A stretch of 64,000 nucleotides of DNA from Albifimbria verrucaria. Lineage: Eukaryota > Ascomycota > Sordariomycetes > Hypocreales > Stachybotryaceae. The stretch is from assembly GCA_020081605.1 (NCBI GenBank), contig JAHREC010000018.1, positions 62,001-126,000 of the forward strand. Direction: 5' to 3'. A program made the translations under genes and the position numbers. The notes beneath the pieces were generated by a model. That model did no database searches. It saw only the letters and a program-made list of their open reading frames with translations, and was not told the DNA's origin. This document shows, one piece after another, positions 1-12,235 of this stretch (within the stretch, counting starts at the first letter, position 1; every line of letters starts with the position of its first letter).

Positions 1-3000
1 CCTTAATTTCCTTATTATATATAAAATAACTATCTTTTAATATAAAACCCTATAATAATATACTAAGAGTTTTTTTATTTTTAAAAATATATTATAAAGA
101 TTAATTTATTCTTAAAGTATTTAAAGATAATATTCTTTTTTTTATTAATATTAACTATAAAATTACTAAGAATTAATATATATTAATAAATTATTTTTTA
201 TTCTAGTAATTAATTTAATATAAGCCTATAGCTATCTTTGAATAAAATATTTATTATTAATAAAATATAAACTAGGTTATTCTCTATTTTATTTTCTTTA
301 TATTTACTTTTATTTTCTTTATTTTCTACCTTTTAATCCTTTATATTAAATAATAATTAAATTAAGCTCCTAATCTTTTTCTTTAATAATTAGAATAAAA
401 ACCTAATCTTTATATTCTATAACCCTTATAAATAAATAAAAACCTAGTATAAATTCACTATTTATTTATAAATTAATAATCTTAGTTAATACTCTTTATT
501 ATAGTTACTTTATACTCTAGCTTATAAACTATATTCTTAATTCTCTTAGATAATCAATTAAATAATTCTTACTCTACTCCTAGAATAATTATAAATACTT
601 TAAGTTATAATATCTCTTCTTTTCATTAAAATCCTTATTATAATAATTATTATTTTTAGGTTTTATTATAAAATAATTAAGCTTATTCTTAGCTATTAAA
701 TATATTTATAGAATATATATATATTAAAGATATTAATTTTTCTTTTTTACTATTATTATTATTATCTTTATATTATAATATAGTTTTATTATACCTAAGA
801 AAATAATTATATATAAATTCCTATTAAATTATTATAAAATTATATTTTCTCTCTTTATATATATATATATATTCTCTATATATAATAAGCCCTTTAATTT
901 AATAATATAGCTTCCTTTTATTTAGCTTATATTATTATAGTTTATTATTATTTTATAGATTATATAATAATAATAAGTTAATTATTATTATAAACTCCTT
1001 TCTCTTTAGTTAATATAGTTTATTATATAAATAATTAACCTAAGTAATTAACTTAGCCTTTATCTTTAAATTACTAAATATAAAATATATTTTATATAAT
1101 TAATAAACTATAATTTAATATTTAATATTATATATAAATTACTCTATATTTATATTATTATTATTATTATTAATTATTTAATATTCTATTCTTATTATCT
1201 TTATTAAAAATAAAGAAGAAGGAGGAGGAGTATTTTTACTTATAGCTAAGATATTAATTATATTTTTTTTATTTTAACCTTTCTTTCTTTCTTTCTCCTT
1301 TTCTATCTTTATTACCTTATTATTATTATTATTTTTTTTTATTATTAACTTTTATATATTTTAATCTTATAATATAAAATAAATAATATTATATAATTAA
1401 TTAATTTATTATTTTAAATAATAAACCTTAAAAATCCCTTATTTAAATCTTAATTAACTATCTATAATTAATTAATTATTATTAATTTTTATACTTAAAT
1501 CTTATTTATATAAATATTTAAATTTTATTATATTCTAGCTTAGATTATTATCCCTGCTATTTACTACTCGCTAATAACTTCCTCTATATATTACTAGCTA
1601 TTTTTTTAATTTAAAAAGATAAAACTTATTATAGCTAGATTATTTAGGTTTTATAAAATACTTAATTAAATATATTATTATCTTTATTATATTTATTCCC
1701 CTTATATCTTTTTTATTATTATCTTTTCTCTATAAACTTTAAATAAATTAGCTTTTTTTTATTATTTTTAATATCCTTTATACTTATAGGCTTAATATTA
1801 ATAATATTAAAGTTATATAATAAATATATAAAGTAGAGTAATATTAAATAATAACTTAGGGAAGAGTTTTAATAATAGAATATATAAAAATAAAAAATAA
1901 AATACTTTATATAATCTTAGCTCTGGTTATAAAGCTATAGGGTATTTAAGGGTATTATTAATATATAATTTATTTATATAAATATAGTTAAATAGATATT
2001 AAGCTAATATCTCTCCTTATTATAAGCCTTATTAAAAAAGGTATAATTATATTATTAATATATATTTTAAATATAAAATAAAAGGGGAAAAAAAAAAATA
2101 AAATAAAAATAATAAATATAATTATAAATAAAAAATATTAAATATAAAAAAATAAAGGCTACTCTTTACTCTATTTCTATTTATTTTATTTTTAGGTATA
2201 TAAGAATAGTTTATTAAATAACTTCTTTTAAATAAAATCCTTAATAAATATTTTATTATTAATATTAAATATAAACCTAAGAAACTTATATTAATAGAAA
2301 CTATAGGTATAATTTTATTATTATTTATAATATATTTAGGACTTTATTATTAAAAAGATTAATTATTATATTTTACCCCTAAGGGTAAAACTGATTTATT
2401 TATTATAATTTTAAACTAGAATATTTAATATATAATAAATTAGTTTAATAAGGTAAAATATATATAACTATTTATATAGAATTAATTAGAGTTTAATAGA
2501 GAGACCTATTTATATATTAATTTTACCCTAAGAGTAAAATATAGTAATTAATTCTACTATTAATAAGACTTAATTATTATATATTATTTTATTAAAGTAA
2601 GCTTTATTTATTTTTACCCTGGGAGTTAAAATTCGATATATATAGGCCTGCCTCTTATACTTTATTATTAATAATAATTATAATTTATTTAAGAGTAGTA
2701 AGTAATAATAATAGATAATATCCCTTATATATATATATATATATATATACTTAACTCTATACTTAAGTATAGAATATCTCTTTATAATAATCTCTTTTAT
2801 ATTATATTTCTAAATAGTTTACTATTTAGCTTATTAACCTTAATATTATATAAATACTATAGAGTCTTCTTTAGGATATTATTTAATCGCTAGCTATAGT
2901 AATTAACTTCTTAATTAAAGCTTTTAAATAAGACCTTTAAACCCTAAGCTTCTTTCTATTTAATACCTTTATTAATTTCTCCTTATCTTTTCTTAATATT

Positions 3001-3843
3001 AGCTTATAATAAAAGAGTAGTATTATAAATATTAATAAGATTCTAGATATTAATATACCTAATCTACTTTATCTCTTTAATTTAAATTAAATTATAATTA
3101 TAGCTTTTATATATATTATTATACTTTAGCTTTTATATATACTCTTTTTTAGCTTTATTATACTTTTAATAATAATTATATTAAGTTAGTTAAGTATTAA
3201 TACTATAAACTCTTCTTCTTCTACTATTTTAATAATTTAATATCTTAGATATAAATATATTTATAATTATAGCTTTATTTAGCTATACTATAGTATATAG
3301 TTACTATATATATATTATTAATGCTACTCTAAATTACTTTAGTATATAATTAGTATATAGTACTCTCTATAGCTTATACTATCTAGAATTCTAAGTTCTA
3401 AGATAAGTAAGCTACTATTTACTAGTAGTTTAACTATAGCTAGGTTTTAGAATTATTATATTTTATAATAATCCTTAATATTTTATAGTATTTAGTATTT
3501 AAGTTAATATTAATTATAGAAATATATTTTAATATTATAGCTAGATTATAGAGTAGCTTAATATATAATATAAAATATAATCTTATATTTATAATTAATT
3601 AAAATATAGCTTTTTATAATATTAAACCTTAATATAAAAAGTATAATATAAATATACTAAGAAAAGTTAAATAAAGATAATAATTAATCTCTTTTAATAG
3701 TAAGTAATATATTATATACTATATTATAAAAAAATATATTTAATTTAATTCTAAGATATTAATTATTAATTTATTATTCCTAAACCCTAATTTAATATTT
3801 AATCTTTAGAACCCTACTACTCTTAATTTAAATATATAAATAT

Positions 3844-3897
3844 TTATTTTAGATTTATAAATTATTTTATAGAAATTAATTTATAAATCTAAAATAA
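3844..3897. repeat. Perfect 20-base inverted repeat
   Basis: Arms at 3844-3863 and 3878-3897 are perfectly complementary, with a 14-base loop. It lies inside the A+T tract. A perfect palindrome in a heavily mutated background could be the end of a small inverted-repeat element or chance in low-complexity sequence. Confidence 0.6.
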
Positions 3898-4084
3898 GTA
3901 TTATATAAATAGATATATATTATAATAGTTTTTTTATAATTATATATATAATATTAATATTATATTAAATTATAGCTTTTAGAATATTTCTAATTGCTTA
4001 TATAATACTAAGATTCTTTATTAATAATATTATATAAATATTCCTAGGTAAATATATAAACCACTTTACTTAAAAAATTCAATT

Positions 4085-4200
4085 AATAGTCTTATATAAA
4101 GCTATCTTATATAAAAGCTTAGACCACCCAGGACTCTTTATATAGGCAGTTATATATAAATCGACTATAAATAATACCTAGGGTTCTATACTATCTATAG
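4085..4200. repeat. Dispersed repeat, copy A
   Basis: This stretch resembles 20300-20395: both contain cttatataaaagctta, then after a similar spacing tatataaatc and aataatacctagggt. The two copies are diverged, mostly by C/T and G/A differences, as expected of a RIP-mutated repeat family. It sits at the edge of the first A+T tract, so it may be a transposon end. Confidence 0.55.
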
Positions 4201-4330
4201 CTAGTCAGAGAATAAGGTATATAGTCTTTAATTATCCTATAGATCTTAGGTTAGTCTATTTTAATATATTTCAGTTATTATATTAGCACGGGTTATAATA
4301 TTATTCTATTAGCTATATTATACTCAGTTA

Positions 4331-5387
4331 TATAGAGTTATAGAATAATATGCTTTTAGAGCTTACACAGCCAATTCGGCTGATGGACATATTTCCAGGA
4401 TAACTATTAAATGATATTACTTCCAAATTTGCTACCAAGGAGAAGAACGCCGAAACTACAGAGTTCATCGACTCTTCGCAAGCAATCGACCCAAGGGTCA
4501 GAATAATAAATAGACTATACGGAGCATCTAGTGTTATAACTGAAAATAGTGATGAAGAACCTATGTAACTGGCTAAGATGGGGCGACTGAGACCCACAAC
4601 GTCGGTTATGCCTTCATGTAAGGAATACCATGAGTCATCTGAAGAGCCGACAATAGATCCACATAGTGAAGATGGTGGAGTTGACCCAGCAGACCAAGCA
4701 AATCAGGGGTTCGGAAGCGAAGCGGGTGAGACATCGATCGAAAGCAGTTCGGGACGTTTTGTATTCGGTTTTTCATAAGATCTTCTGTTTACAATAGCAT
4801 TGAACGAATTTCAGCAGCGAGTTCTCGAATGCTGCTCTAAAGCTGCCCGAATAGAGTAACGACAACATTTAATGTCAAGCGTCAATTGTCGAGGGTCATT
4901 CATTTCCCCATGACTGGAAATTATCATCGCATCGCACAAAGGAAATTAAGGCCTGCTATTAATTTCAATACTCCAGCGACCCTATGAGTCCCCTTGAGGT
5001 GGTTCAACCACTGCGTACGAAGTATTATTATATTAACTTATTTAAAAACCAGTTGCCTATGCTCAAAGTACTTGTGGAATTGGTAAAAGGTTTATATTGA
5101 ATATGAGCGGCTAGAGCGGAACTTAAAACTCGTATCAGTATGGGTTAAGTCATCAGGAAGAGCTCTCAAATGGCTTACCGAGCTTGAGGTTATACTAGGA
5201 CTGAACTGTATAATTAGGCTCTTAAATAGGCATCAGAATTATTCTTAACCTTGGCTTTCAGTTGCATTAGTAAACAATGGCAATATGGAGCAATGAGCAG
5301 TAGCTCAAAACTCCACCAGGACTTTACCTCTCGCTCGTTTCGTCTCTAGGCGTGCAAAAGCCTGAACATATCAGTAGGCATATTTCG
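4331..5387. other. Intergenic, no recognised gene
   Basis: Base composition is normal. Short open frames exist (for example 4578-4778, plus) but none shows a family motif, a signal peptide or credible splice sites. I see no RNA gene. Confidence 0.4.
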
Positions 5388-6454
5388 CTAGTCTTTGGAA
5401 GTACGTACCTCCAAAGCCTGGTCGAAAGGATATTTCGAGTCAATGATGATCTCGCGGACGAATCCATCGTTGAAAAGCATCACGGCTTCCTCCTGCAAAG
5501 CGCCGGAGGGAGCGAGGTTCACAGTCTTGTACTTTGGACCGGAGCTGCCGCCGAGAATTCGGGAAGCCAGTGTGTGGAAAATGTCCTCCAATAGGCGAAG
5601 ACCGGACCGCCTGGGCCCGCGATATCGACGTAGGCGCCATCGGGCTTCAGGAACTTAGCCGAGCTATGGCATAACGGAGACCCACCGACGCAATTATAAA
5701 CGGTGTCAAATAATTCGGAATGCTTGGACCGGATCAGGTCAGCCAGGGATTCAGATTCCGTGTAGTCCACAATCTATGCACGCGTAAGCTTCATTTCCAT
5801 GTGAGAGGATTAAATATGGACGTGCCTCTGCTGCTCCGAGGCGCTTGACCATATCAGCATTTGCTCCGGAGCAGACGCCAACGACATGGGCACCGGCTCC
5901 TGAAGCAAGCTGGACAAGCACGGTCCCCATACCACCGCTTGCGCCATTGACGATAACCCGGTCGCCCGCGTTCGCTGGTCGACTTTTAGCATGAGCAGAG
6001 CCGTCTGCAATACGATTCCCATTGCTGCGCTCTCCTCTAGCGAAAGATCTTTTGGCTTGCGGACAACTACATCGTAGGACACTTCCAAGTACTCGACAAG
6101 AGTGCCTGTTCCGCGCGCGACTTGAGATACCGGAAGCACACCGCACACTTCGTCGTCGACTTTGAGGTGGCTAGGCACCTGGGATCCGATGGCGGTGATG
6201 CGGCCGGAGAAGTCCAAGCCCGGTATGGGTTGACGCCGAAAAGGAAGAAGCGTCGGGATCCATCTCACGAAGTTTATGTCAGCCGGATTTAGGGCAGCAT
6301 ACGCAATCTTGACAATGACATTTGAGGCTGCAGGCTGTGTCGGCTGTTTGATATCGGTGCGCAGAACCAAGGCATCTGCTGGGTCACCCTGCCGGGCGAC
6401 TACCCAAGCTTTCATCGTAGCTGTGGTCCAGTATAGATTTTTGAGTCTATCCAA
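5388..6454 (-). pseudogene. Medium-chain quinone/zeta-crystallin-type reductase, frameshifted
   Basis: Reads as an MDR-superfamily NAD(P)H-dependent oxidoreductase without structural zinc. The N-terminal GroES-like part (AALNPADI, PGLDFSGRI, VGDEV-type VDDEVCGV) is in one frame from 6454. The Rossmann motif VNGASGGMGT follows in the next frame, so one base appears lost near 5990. A second single-base loss lies near 5590, between the DIAGPGG and LASRILGG segments. A 52-base intron at 5774-5825 fits with a GC donor rather than GT, a CTTAC branch site and a TAG acceptor, joining LGAAE to IVDYTES. The usual C-terminal GKVVV motif is missing and a stop comes at 5388. Family assignment is firm; the substrate is unknown. 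Confidence 0.8.
5774..5825 (-). other. Probable GC-AG intron
   Basis: Removal of these 52 bases joins the Rossmann helix end LGAAE to IVDYTES, as expected in this family. The donor reads GCACGT on the minus strand, the acceptor CATAG, and CTTAC lies about a dozen bases before the acceptor. Confidence 0.6.
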
Positions 6455-7553
6455 GGAGCTTTTACGCTGATTAGGCGTTTTGATTGGCTATTGTTTCGTT
6501 GTGAGGAAGTGCTCGGTGTCTCGTGATTCCCATATGACGACGCGCCTGAACGGAATGGGGCGTCGTTATGTTTCAAGGGTTGAGCGGAACAACTTGATGC
6601 CGGGTAAAGGGTTGTCTTTGATTGGACTGATGGATTCCGCTGAATCGAACGGAGCCAGTTGTGATTGCTGAACTTGAGTTGCACAGGTTCAGCAAAAACC
6701 CAACCCAAGAGTCACTGCGCAAACATCTTTCTTCACGGCCTTAGAAACGAAAATAGTGGCTCTGATCCATAGAGAAAACAGTATAAATTCCTTGCGACAT
6801 ACATCTGATGACTTACAGGGGTTAACATGCTATCACTTGGAACTGCCTAGAAGTGCAGGGTAGGCTCTCATTGACTTGTTCGTCTCGGCTTCTGGGATAA
6901 GGTGGGTTCGTCCAAACAACCGGTGGTATGGGGTTAGGCACCGCCGTCTTCTCCCGCCCATGGAAGGAAAGGAAGTTGTTCTTGTTTAGAGAGTAGGCCC
7001 GTTCCTGTCTCCCAGCAGCGTGGGTTCCCTACCCTACCTTGACCATCCAAACCTGTCGCGCCAATGTCAGGCCGAGAAGGGCAACGGATCCCTGGCTGCT
7101 CCCAGCACATAGGATGCCTCCTTCATGTGAGTCGGCTAACGGCCGAGCCCTGGCCGGTGGACCCGAATCCTCGACCGAAAGGCCACCGGGAACTGCCTCT
7201 TGCGCGCTAGCCCTGCCGGGGTGCTTCCTGGTCATTGGAGTGCCGGGCTCCTCCTCGTCCCGATCCGAGTGGCTCCAAGACGGAGGCAACGACTGTAATG
7301 GAAAGACGAACAGGCTCATCCTAGAGATGCATTTGCCATGGGTGGGGCGACGCCGTCGCACCAGGCTTGGGATAAGTATCATAAGCGTGCTAGCGCGTTC
7401 TCATGAGAGAAAAAACTGCAGCGTTGATCGTCAGTACTTCAAGCCTGGATCCCGAGCTACCTTTGGGTTTTCGAAGGGCCAGTGTTTCTCCAGCGTTCTT
7501 TGTTTTTCCCAGCCTTGCTTCTGTGTTATTGTTATGAGCATACCTCTTAGGGT
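6455..7553. other. Intergenic, G+C-richer patch
   Basis: The stretch 6950-7380 is clearly richer in G+C than its surroundings and is open in overlapping frames on both strands (7039-7569 plus, 7029-7382 minus), but neither product resembles a family I know. It could be old repeat sequence that escaped RIP, or the upstream region of the NRPS fragment. Confidence 0.35.
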
Positions 7554-8400
7554 TTGCTATCAGAGCTAGATCAACAAGACTTCCTTCCAAGGGTTGGAGG
7601 AGCTCCTCTGGCTGACCTAGTGCTCTTCAACACATTCAGCAGAGGAAAGAAGGACCCTATTCCTTATGGTGTTATCCACTATGCCTTTGAAGCTATTGCC
7701 ACTGCAAACCCTCGCGTCACGGTTATATATTACCATAACAGTACCACCATTATATATAGCAAGCTTAATAGGCAAGTAAATATCTTAGCTAATAAGCTCC
7801 GGTCCAGCTATAGGCTAAAGAAGAGCGACTATATTATTCTTATTTACTCACGGTATTTTAAGATAATTATACTTATCTTTACTATACTTAGGGCTAGTAG
7901 CTAGTATATGCCGCTTAATAGCAATATTATCCCTAAGGATATGCTTAGGTATAATATTCTTAATTCAAAGGCCCTGGTTATTCATTACACTCCTAAGTTT
8001 AGGAGCAAGGTATAGGATTATATCCTAATCGATATACAGTTAAAGATTAGTATTCTAGCGCTCGATAGGAAGAGTTAACTATAGCGCTTTACTAACACTT
8101 TATATGCTTCTATAGATATTAGACCCGATAATAGTATCTATACTATCTATACTTCTAGCACCACAGGCCGACCTAAGGGTATAGATATTAAATATAGTAA
8201 TATTATTAATACTCTCCTTGCAGAGCCTTCTAGATAGGTATTACTATTGGTTTTAATATATTATAACCTAAGTTAATATTATAACTAAGATAATAAAATT
8301 ATAATAAGCTAATCCGATTATAATAAAACCTACTTAAGAGTGTTTAATATAAATATCTAAACTATATTAAAAGCTACTGCTAGTATTACGAAGTTAAGGT
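7554..8400 (+). pseudogene. NRPS adenylation-domain fragment, RIP-mutated
   Basis: The first 350 bases are open and encode the start of a fungal AMP-binding (adenylation) domain: FNTFSRG, PIPYGVIHYAFE, VTVIYYHN, KLNRQVNILANKLR and the LKKSDYIIL strand. A stop at 7902 is followed by further in-register pieces, and about 8131-8220 reads IYTIYTSSTTGRPKGI, the A3 phosphate-binding motif with one Gly changed to Ser, followed by a SNIINTLL helix. Stops and replacements are of the C-to-T/G-to-A type and become denser downstream. No condensation or carrier domain is visible. It is a relic; the amino acid once activated cannot be read because the specificity pocket is lost. Confidence 0.8.
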
Positions 8401-8401
8401 G

Positions 8402-8442
8402 ACTTACCCTATAGCATAGGGTAAGTGACCTGTAGAGCAGGT
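8402..8442. repeat. Two tandem hairpins
   Basis: An 11-base perfect inverted repeat (8402-8412 with 8416-8426, loop of 3) is followed at once by a 5-base one (8428-8432 with 8438-8442, loop of 5). They open a 200-base patch of normal composition (to about 8600) between the RIP-mutated NRPS fragment and the next A+T tract. The structure recalls the end of a transposable element. Confidence 0.5.
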
Positions 8443-8599
8443 TACGTGATATTACCGATCCCCTAGAGTTAGCTTGAGGCTCACGGGCGAAGCCCTGGGC
8501 CTGTAAGCTTTAGTCTCGGAAGATGGGCATAGCTACCTTGGAATATATCTCGTGCCGCCTCTGCCTGACTCTCCCTGTGTAGCAATTGCTATAATAGCT

Positions 8600-11290
8600 A
8601 GGGTAGAATTAATAGAGTTATTAATAAGATATATAAAAAAATAAAAAGCTTATATTTAAGGGAAGCTTTAAATATTTAAAATTCTAGAGAAAAGAATAAA
8701 AAAATAATAAGATTATAAAAATATTATAAAAGAAAATAGATTTTATAATTAAAAAATAAAGCTATTTTATAATATAATAATAATAATAATATATTAAAAG
8801 AAATTATAATAATATAATAAAAAAGATTATAAATAGCTCTCTTTTATTATATAAAATAATATATTATATTATTTAGTTTATTTATTTAATATTTTATTTA
8901 ATTTATTATATAAAGTTAATAAGTTTATATAATATATTTAAATAAACTATTATTATAATTCTATTATATAATAATCTAGATTATTTTATACTTTATAAAA
9001 ATATAAAATAAATAAAATTAAATTATTATTCTTAAATAAATAATAAAACTTATTATTATTTTAAAATAATAATTATATAATTATTATTAATTAAATAAAT
9101 TACCTTTAGGAATTTAAATTAAAAATAATTTAATAATTATATATTATTAATAATTAATAATTTTTATTTTTAATTATAAAAAAACTTCTATTTATATATT
9201 AAAAGATTTATTTATTTATAATAAATAAATAAATTAAATAAATTATTATTATATAATAATTTAATAATCTATAATAATTATTATTTTATATAAATTATTT
9301 TAATTTTAATAATTTATTTTTAATTATTTTATATTATTTTATATTTTATATTATTCTTTTATAAAATTAATATATTTTTTATATTAATTTATTTTATATT
9401 TTAATCTATTCTTTAAATTAATTTATAAATTAAATTAATATATTTTATATTAATTTATTATTAAAGTTAATATACTATAAACTAGCTTTAATTATTCTTT
9501 AAGAATATTAATTTTATTTTTAATATATAATATCTTTTTTCTTTTATAATATTATTTTATTTATTTAATTTTATATTAAATATATATTAAAACTATTCTT
9601 TTTATTAATCTTTTATAAATAATAATAAATCTTTTTAATATTATTTATTTTTTCTTAATAATTATTCTAATAAATATTAATAAATCTTTAATATTTATTT
9701 TATTATAGATTCTTTAATAATTAAATTAATTTATTATTAATTTATTATTTTAGTTATAGTATTAGCTAGGATTATAATATTTTAATATTAAGACTTATAT
9801 TAAGAATAGACTAAAAGATAAAGCTAAGAAAAGAAAAGTAGAGAGAGATTAAGTAACTATTAAAAGCTAATCTATTATAAAGCTCTATAGGATTTTATAG
9901 AATTTTATAGAATTTTAAAGAATCTTAACTATATATATAATTAAATAAGCTACTCTAAATTAAAGCTCTATTTAAATATTCTTATTTTTTATAATTAATT
10001 AGAATTCTCTTTATTAAACTCTATTTTAATCTATTATTCTTATCTTTAAAATCCTAACTATAGCTTTAAATTTATATCCCTACTCTAGCTTTCTATTAAA
10101 TATAAATAGAGAATATTTTCTTTCTTAAAGCTATCTTTTATCTACTAACCTTACTTCACTAATATAACTTTAATATCTTTTATTAATATAGATATAATAT
10201 AGAGAGCTTCTTATTATTATAGTCTATTAATAGTAATTTAATAAATATAAATATTATATTTAGTAATATTTATATATATTATATACTCTTTAATATTAAG
10301 AATATAGTATTTTATATAAAGAATTTAAATACTCTTATATATTTAAAGATAGATATACTTAAATATAATAATATTTAATATATTATATTTCCTTAGAATT
10401 TCTTAATATATTTTAATAATATTCTATAAAGAGTTAATAAAGTAGAGATTTAATTATTAATAAGCTTAATTTAAAAAGTTTAGAGATATAATTAAAAATT
10501 AAAGAGAATAATTAATAAATATATAATATTATATAAAGTTTAATTTTTATAATTAATAAATATTTTAAATCTTTTATTTATTATTTTAATAATAATAAAG
10601 TTATATATATATATAATATAATAAATAATAATAAATTATTTAATAATTTTTTTAATTAGTTTAAAACTCTAAAATTAATTAAATTAATTATTTTATAGAG
10701 TAATTCTTTAATAAATTTAAAAAGAATATTTAATTTAATATAAAAATATTATTTAAAAAATCTTTAATAAAAGCTATTAAATTATAATTTTAAAATTAAA
10801 TACTTTCTATATTAAAAATATAAACTATAATATAATATATTTATTTAACTTCTTTAAGAATTATAATAATTTAAATTATTTTATATTTTATAAAAATATT
10901 AAATAAATAAAATTAAATTATTATTTTTAAATAAATAATAAAGCTTATTATTATTTTAAAATAATAATTATATAAATATTATTAATTAAATCAATTATCT
11001 TTAGAAATTTAAATTAAAAATAATTTTATAATTATATATTATTAATAATTAATAGTTTTTATTTTTAATAATAAAAGAGACTTTTATTTATATATTAAAA
11101 TATTCTTTATAGATTATTTATAAATATAATCTCTTTAAATTATAATATATATTATTCCTAAGAATATTATATATAATTATTTAATTAAAGATTTATATAA
11201 TTTATTTTTATATAATAGCCTAAGAGTCTATAATAATTATTATTCTATATAAATTTCTTTTTTATAATAATTTTATTTTATAATTATTTT
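8600..11290. repeat. RIP-degraded A+T tract
   Basis: Almost pure A+T with residual C mostly before T or C. No reading frame survives. It contains the direct repeat pair annotated separately and ends sharply at about 11297, where normal sequence begins. Confidence 0.85.
8950..9345 (+). repeat. Direct repeat, left copy (LTR candidate)
   Basis: Closely resembles 10850-11300 in the same orientation. Shared stretches include aaattaaattattatt, aaataaataataaa and tctataataattattatt in the same order. The copies are about 1.9 kb apart. They could be the long terminal repeats of a RIP-degraded, internally deleted retrotransposon, or two copies of another repeat. Confidence 0.55.
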
Positions 11291-11300
11291 ATATTATACA
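10850..11300 (+). repeat. Direct repeat, right copy (LTR candidate)
   Basis: Partner of 8950-9345. Its right end coincides with the border of the A+T tract, as expected if it is the end of an inserted element. The left copy does not lie exactly at the opposite border, so the element model is not proven. Confidence 0.55.
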
Positions 11301-12235
11301 CATCTGCGGCTTTTAGATCTCTTTATACATAACTGTTTTGAATGTATCAAGACGAGAAGTGGAAATAGTGTCCCAAATTAATACTAGTGGGCCATGTTCT
11401 ATCGGCCAGTATCCTGCAAACTTCCAGATGAGGGCACAAGTATAACAGCTGGGTAATTGGTGCCAGAAACAGGACTATGCCGACTCTAAATAGATATTCT
11501 GATACTAGGCTTGTATAAGCAACGCGTGTTCACCATATCCTTTACTTGCTAGGCAACATCGACACTCACTCTTCCAGATGAACACATGAAACCACGTTGT
11601 TGGTCTAATGCACCGAGTGGCGGAGTCTCTCAACACAAAAAGAGTCAAGGTTCAGAGGCTCCGAATCATTTTACAAACATCAAGGAGGTAACATTTCCGT
11701 GCCTCGATACCATTTACGCTCGACACCCTCCACTATCCATGTTCAATGAAGGATTTCAGTCATGGCCTTGCATGATACTCTTTCCTCCTTTGCTTTTTCC
11801 TATGATTTCTACATTCCCTCAACTATTAGCAAGGCCACCTTGCAGGTAGATCGAATGATACGGCTTAGTAAAGTGTTACAAGGAGCATGAAACCTTTTTG
11901 TGGGTAGTCTCGATTATTCTATTTACAGGTACACTTTTTTTTTTTTTTTAACCATATAGGGCGACTGGCAAAGAGTGATTAAAGCTAAGACACGAGACTC
12001 AATTTCCCGTGAAAACATTACAATGGTTGATCATCATATCGACAGTCCGTCTTTTCTGGTTGGTTTATGGAGCAAAGCAAGCCGGAGTATGTACCTCAAC
12101 ATACTTAGATGCAACGACAAACCATCGAATCAGCAACGTACAGACATCAAAGTATTAAATGACTCGTAGCCCCTGGACGCGGCTTTGAGCACGGCACTCG
12201 AGAAGGTCTCAAGCTAGGCTATAGATGCAAACCTC
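11291..12235. other. Unique spacer between A+T tracts
   Basis: Normal-composition island of about 0.95 kb with a run of T near 11937-11949. The longest open frame (11586-11849, plus) has no recognisable motif. No gene is supported. Confidence 0.4.

Larger units (their letters stand above)
1..4330. repeat. RIP-degraded A+T-rich tract
   Basis: About 4.3 kb of sequence made almost wholly of A and T, with no usable reading frame. The cytosines that remain are nearly always followed by T or C; CpA and CpG are rare (no CpG in the first kilobase by eye). That is the composition left by repeat-induced point mutation, which turns CpA into TpA in repeated DNA. The original element is not recognisable. 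It ends abruptly near 4330, where ordinary base composition returns. Confidence 0.85.

Noticed and set aside
1..4330. A+T tracts as inserted mitochondrial DNA or a centromere
   Set aside because: No mitochondrial reading frame or RNA is recognisable, and the CpA loss is better explained by RIP; centromere identity cannot be judged from sequence.
5352..5658. Plus-strand frames opposite the reductase gene
   Set aside because: They are antisense shadows of the minus-strand gene.
7029..7382. Minus-strand open frame of 117 codons in the G+C-rich patch
   Set aside because: Overlaps a longer plus-strand frame, has no family motif, and open frames are expected in G+C-rich sequence.
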